Shown here piece by piece: positions 4,491-5,941 of a DNA stretch of 5,941 bases. Source of the DNA: Chloroflexota bacterium. GTDB lineage: Bacteria > Chloroflexota > Chloroflexia > JAMDCE01. The stretch covers positions 1 to 5,941 of the forward strand of contig JAMDCE010000380.1 of NCBI GenBank assembly GCA_023489135.1. The letters are read 5' to 3'. Position 1 is the first letter of the stretch; the number at the start of each line of letters is the position of its first letter. A program made the translations under genes and the position numbers. Below the pieces are notes generated by a model that did not search any database, was not told the origin of the DNA, and was given only the letters and a program-made list of their open reading frames with translations.

Positions 4491-5941
4491 TCACTTCTCT
4501 CGACTGATGGTGAAGTTGTTGTCGCTCTTGTCGTTACCTAGGGCGACTCCTCCAGCGCCGATCAAGGTGACCTTCACCTTGCACTTGGTCTTTGGTGTTG
4601 CCCCCAAATCGGGCACGAGCCAATTGTAGGATGAGCCGGGATCGGCGCCGGGAAGGCCGGCCAGGGTTACCGTCTCGATCGGCAGCCACGTGAGGCCGCC
4701 GTCTTTGCTGTACTGCAGCTTCACCTTCTGCGGCGGAGTCTTCAGCCCCTGGGTCTCCCATGTGATCGAGTAGTACTCCCCGGCTATGAGGGTGAGGCCT
4801 GACTCCGTCGGGGCGGTGAGCTCGAGCACCTGAATCGCGAAAGGTTTATCCGAAGTGTCGGAGCCCACCAGCCCCCCGGAAGCAGTATAGGCGGTCACTT
4901 TAACCTTACACTGGGTCCGGTTGCCGTTCTGGGTCGGAATACTCCACAGGTGGCTAGTGCTCGTCACTGTATCGGAGATGGTCTTCCAGGTAGTGCCATT
5001 GTCTACGGAGTATTGCAGCTTGAACTTCTCCGCCTTCGACGGAGCCGACCAGGTTATGCTGTAACTGGAGCCCGCCCAGATCGACTCACCACCGTTCGGG
5101 GAGTTGATGGTCACAGGCACGGCAACGATCGTGAAGTTGTTAAGACTCTGGTCCCGTCCGAGGACGACTCCTCCGGCGCCAAGCAAGGTCACTCTTGCCT
5201 TACACTTAGTCTTGTCTACTGGCGGATTGGGCACTTCCCACATATAGCTGTGAACTCCGGACCCCACCGACTTTCCATCGGTGAGGGCAACTATTGGCTG
5301 CCAGGTGATGCCACCGTCTTTAGAGTAGTCCAACTTTACCTTCGTCGGCAAGGTCTTATGACCATAGGTATCCCAAACTATGGGGTACGTGTCATAAGCG
5401 GTTAGAATATGGCCGGGATCGCTGGGGGCAACGAGTTTCAGCGTCTGAATAGCAAAGGGACCATCGGAAACATCCGAGCCCACGACGGCGTTCGAGGAAG
5501 TATAGGCGGTCACCTTCACCAGGCACTGAGCCTTGTTGCCGTTCTGAGTGGGAAGCGGCCAAGGGTAGGTGGTCTCAGTCAGGTCTTTTGCGATCAATAT
5601 CCATGTCGCTCCGTTGTCAGTTGAATACTGCAGCTTGAACTTCTCAGCCTCGCGCGGCGCCGACCAGGTGATCTCGGGCGTGGAACCGGCCCAGATCTCC
5701 TCCCCACCATTCGGGTAGCCGACGGTCGTCACCGATACTGGTTCTGGAATGATCGTAAAGTCATTTAGACTCTGTTGGGATACGAGGGTTTCTTCTCCAG
5801 CGCCAAGTAGGGTCACCTTGACCCTGCAGTCGTTCGTTTCAGCGGGTGGATTGGGCACTGTCCATGTATAGCTGTGGCTTCCGGAGTCCAGCCACTGTGT
5901 CTCGGTCAATGTTTCTATTGGGAGCCAATTACTGCCGCCTA
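4491..5941 (-). CDS. Repetitive secreted or surface protein with alternating Ig-like (Kre9/KNH-like) modules; N-terminus outside window
   Basis: C-terminal part of a larger protein. The frame is open to the window edge: upstream of a TTG at 5909 it continues GGSNWLPIETL, which matches the repeat pattern, so 5909 is not a start. Residues below count from that TTG. The visible part is five beta-sandwich-like modules, B0 (to 55), A1 (56-155), B1 (156-261), A2 (262-360) and B2 (361-468), ending at FTISREK. A modules begin with PNGGE-IWAGS-ITWSAP, resembling the Kre9/KNH Ig-like fold (Ser-Thr-rich GPI-anchor-type domain, PF10342). B modules end in GAGG-LG-D-S-NNFTI. Each complete module has one Asp-box-like SxDxGxTW motif and one Cys in a [QK]CKVKVT-type strand. 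There is no C-terminal membrane anchor, sortase signal or dockerin, so attachment or export signals must lie upstream. Likely role: extracellular adhesion, glycan binding or a stalk for an upstream catalytic domain; this is inference. Confidence 0.85.
   Translation of the reverse strand, partial: GGSNWLPIETLTETQWLDSGSHSYTWTVPNPPAETNDCRVKVTLLGAGEETLVSQQSLNDFTIIPEPVSVTTVGYPNGGEEIWAGSTPEITWSAPREAEKFKLQYSTDNGATWILIAKDLTETTYPWPLPTQNGNKAQCLVKVTAYTSSNAVVGSDVSDGPFAIQTLKLVAPSDPGHILTAYDTYPIVWDTYGHKTLPTKVKLDYSKDGGITWQPIVALTDGKSVGSGVHSYMWEVPNPPVDKTKCKARVTLLGAGGVVLGRDQSLNNFTIVAVPVTINSPNGGESIWAGSSYSITWSAPSKAEKFKLQYSVDNGTTWKTISDTVTSTSHLWSIPTQNGNRTQCKVKVTAYTASGGLVGSDTSDKPFAIQVLELTAPTESGLTLIAGEYYSITWETQGLKTPPQKVKLQYSKDGGLTWLPIETVTLAGLPGADPGSSYNWLVPDLGATPKTKCKVKVTLIGAGGVALGNDKSDNNFTISREK
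4506..5126 (-). repeat. Tandem protein-coding repeat unit 2 (modules A2+B2)
   Basis: Last copy of the A+B unit before the stop codon. A2 is very close to A1 (AEKFKLQYS, PTQNGN, QCKVKVTAYT and SDxPFAIQ blocks shared). B2 is more divergent, with a changed loop (LAGLPGADPGSS) where B1 has DGKSVGSG. A diverged terminal copy is common in arrays that grow by internal duplication. Confidence 0.8.
5127..5744 (-). repeat. Tandem protein-coding repeat unit 1 (modules A1+B1)
   Basis: A two-module unit of about 206 codons, repeated at 4506-5126 with an offset of about 615-618 nt. Similarity is visible at DNA level: the stretch GCAGCTTGAACTTCTC recurs at 5015 and 5630 (plus-strand coordinates). The upstream sequence 5745-5941 is the end of another B module, so at least 2.5 units exist and more probably lie outside the window. 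Confidence 0.8.

Noticed and set aside
4339..4629. Plus-strand 96-codon frame across the 3' end of the surface gene
   Set aside because: GTG start inside a palindrome, no ribosome binding site, and the second half is antisense to module B2.
5907..5909. TTG as the start codon of the surface protein
   Set aside because: The frame is open upstream to the window edge and the upstream residues continue the repeat pattern, so this is an internal Leu codon of a truncated gene.

Overview
This is a bacterial chromosomal window of about 58-60% GC (estimated by eye). An FtsH protease with bacterial sigma70-type promoter and Shine-Dalgarno signals marks it as bacterial. The phosphoglycerate mutase is the archaeal-type ApgM form, which occurs in several deep-branching bacterial lineages such as Chloroflexota, Thermotogota, Aquificota and some Deltaproteobacteria. 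Intergenic palindromes of the GGGCGGTTC/GAACCGCCC kind would fit a Chloroflexota (Dehalococcoidia-like) or similar environmental lineage. That placement is a guess, not a demonstrated assignment.

Layout. Positions 1-938 (minus) hold the N-terminal three quarters of apgM, cut by the window edge. Positions 993-2858 (minus) hold complete ftsH, 54 nt upstream of apgM and very likely cotranscribed with it. Positions 2859-3089 are a divergent regulatory region with a candidate promoter for each direction. Positions 3090-3296 (plus) hold a small unrecognised gene (68 aa) with its own promoter and Shine-Dalgarno. It meets ydcZ/DUF606 (3303-3740, minus), a small DMT-superfamily membrane protein, tail to tail with 6 nt between stops. 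The ydcZ-like gene has a near-consensus promoter at 3794-3823 and an inverted repeat touching its -35 box. Positions 3843-4490 are non-coding as far as I can tell, but packed with inverted repeats. Positions 4491-5941 (minus) hold the C-terminal part of a large repetitive surface or secreted protein made of alternating Ig-like modules; the gene continues beyond the window.

How the parts relate. ftsH-apgM is a housekeeping pair (membrane protein quality control plus glycolysis) with no obvious joint pathway. The ydcZ-like gene looks like an independent transcription unit. The surface protein and the palindrome-rich spacer downstream of it give the right half an accessory character. The two least explained items are (1) the 3979-4349 block, whose inverted repeats can nest into two multi-branched domains and compete with each other, and (2) the modular surface protein, in which every complete module carries one Asp-box-like motif and a single unpaired cysteine at a matching position.
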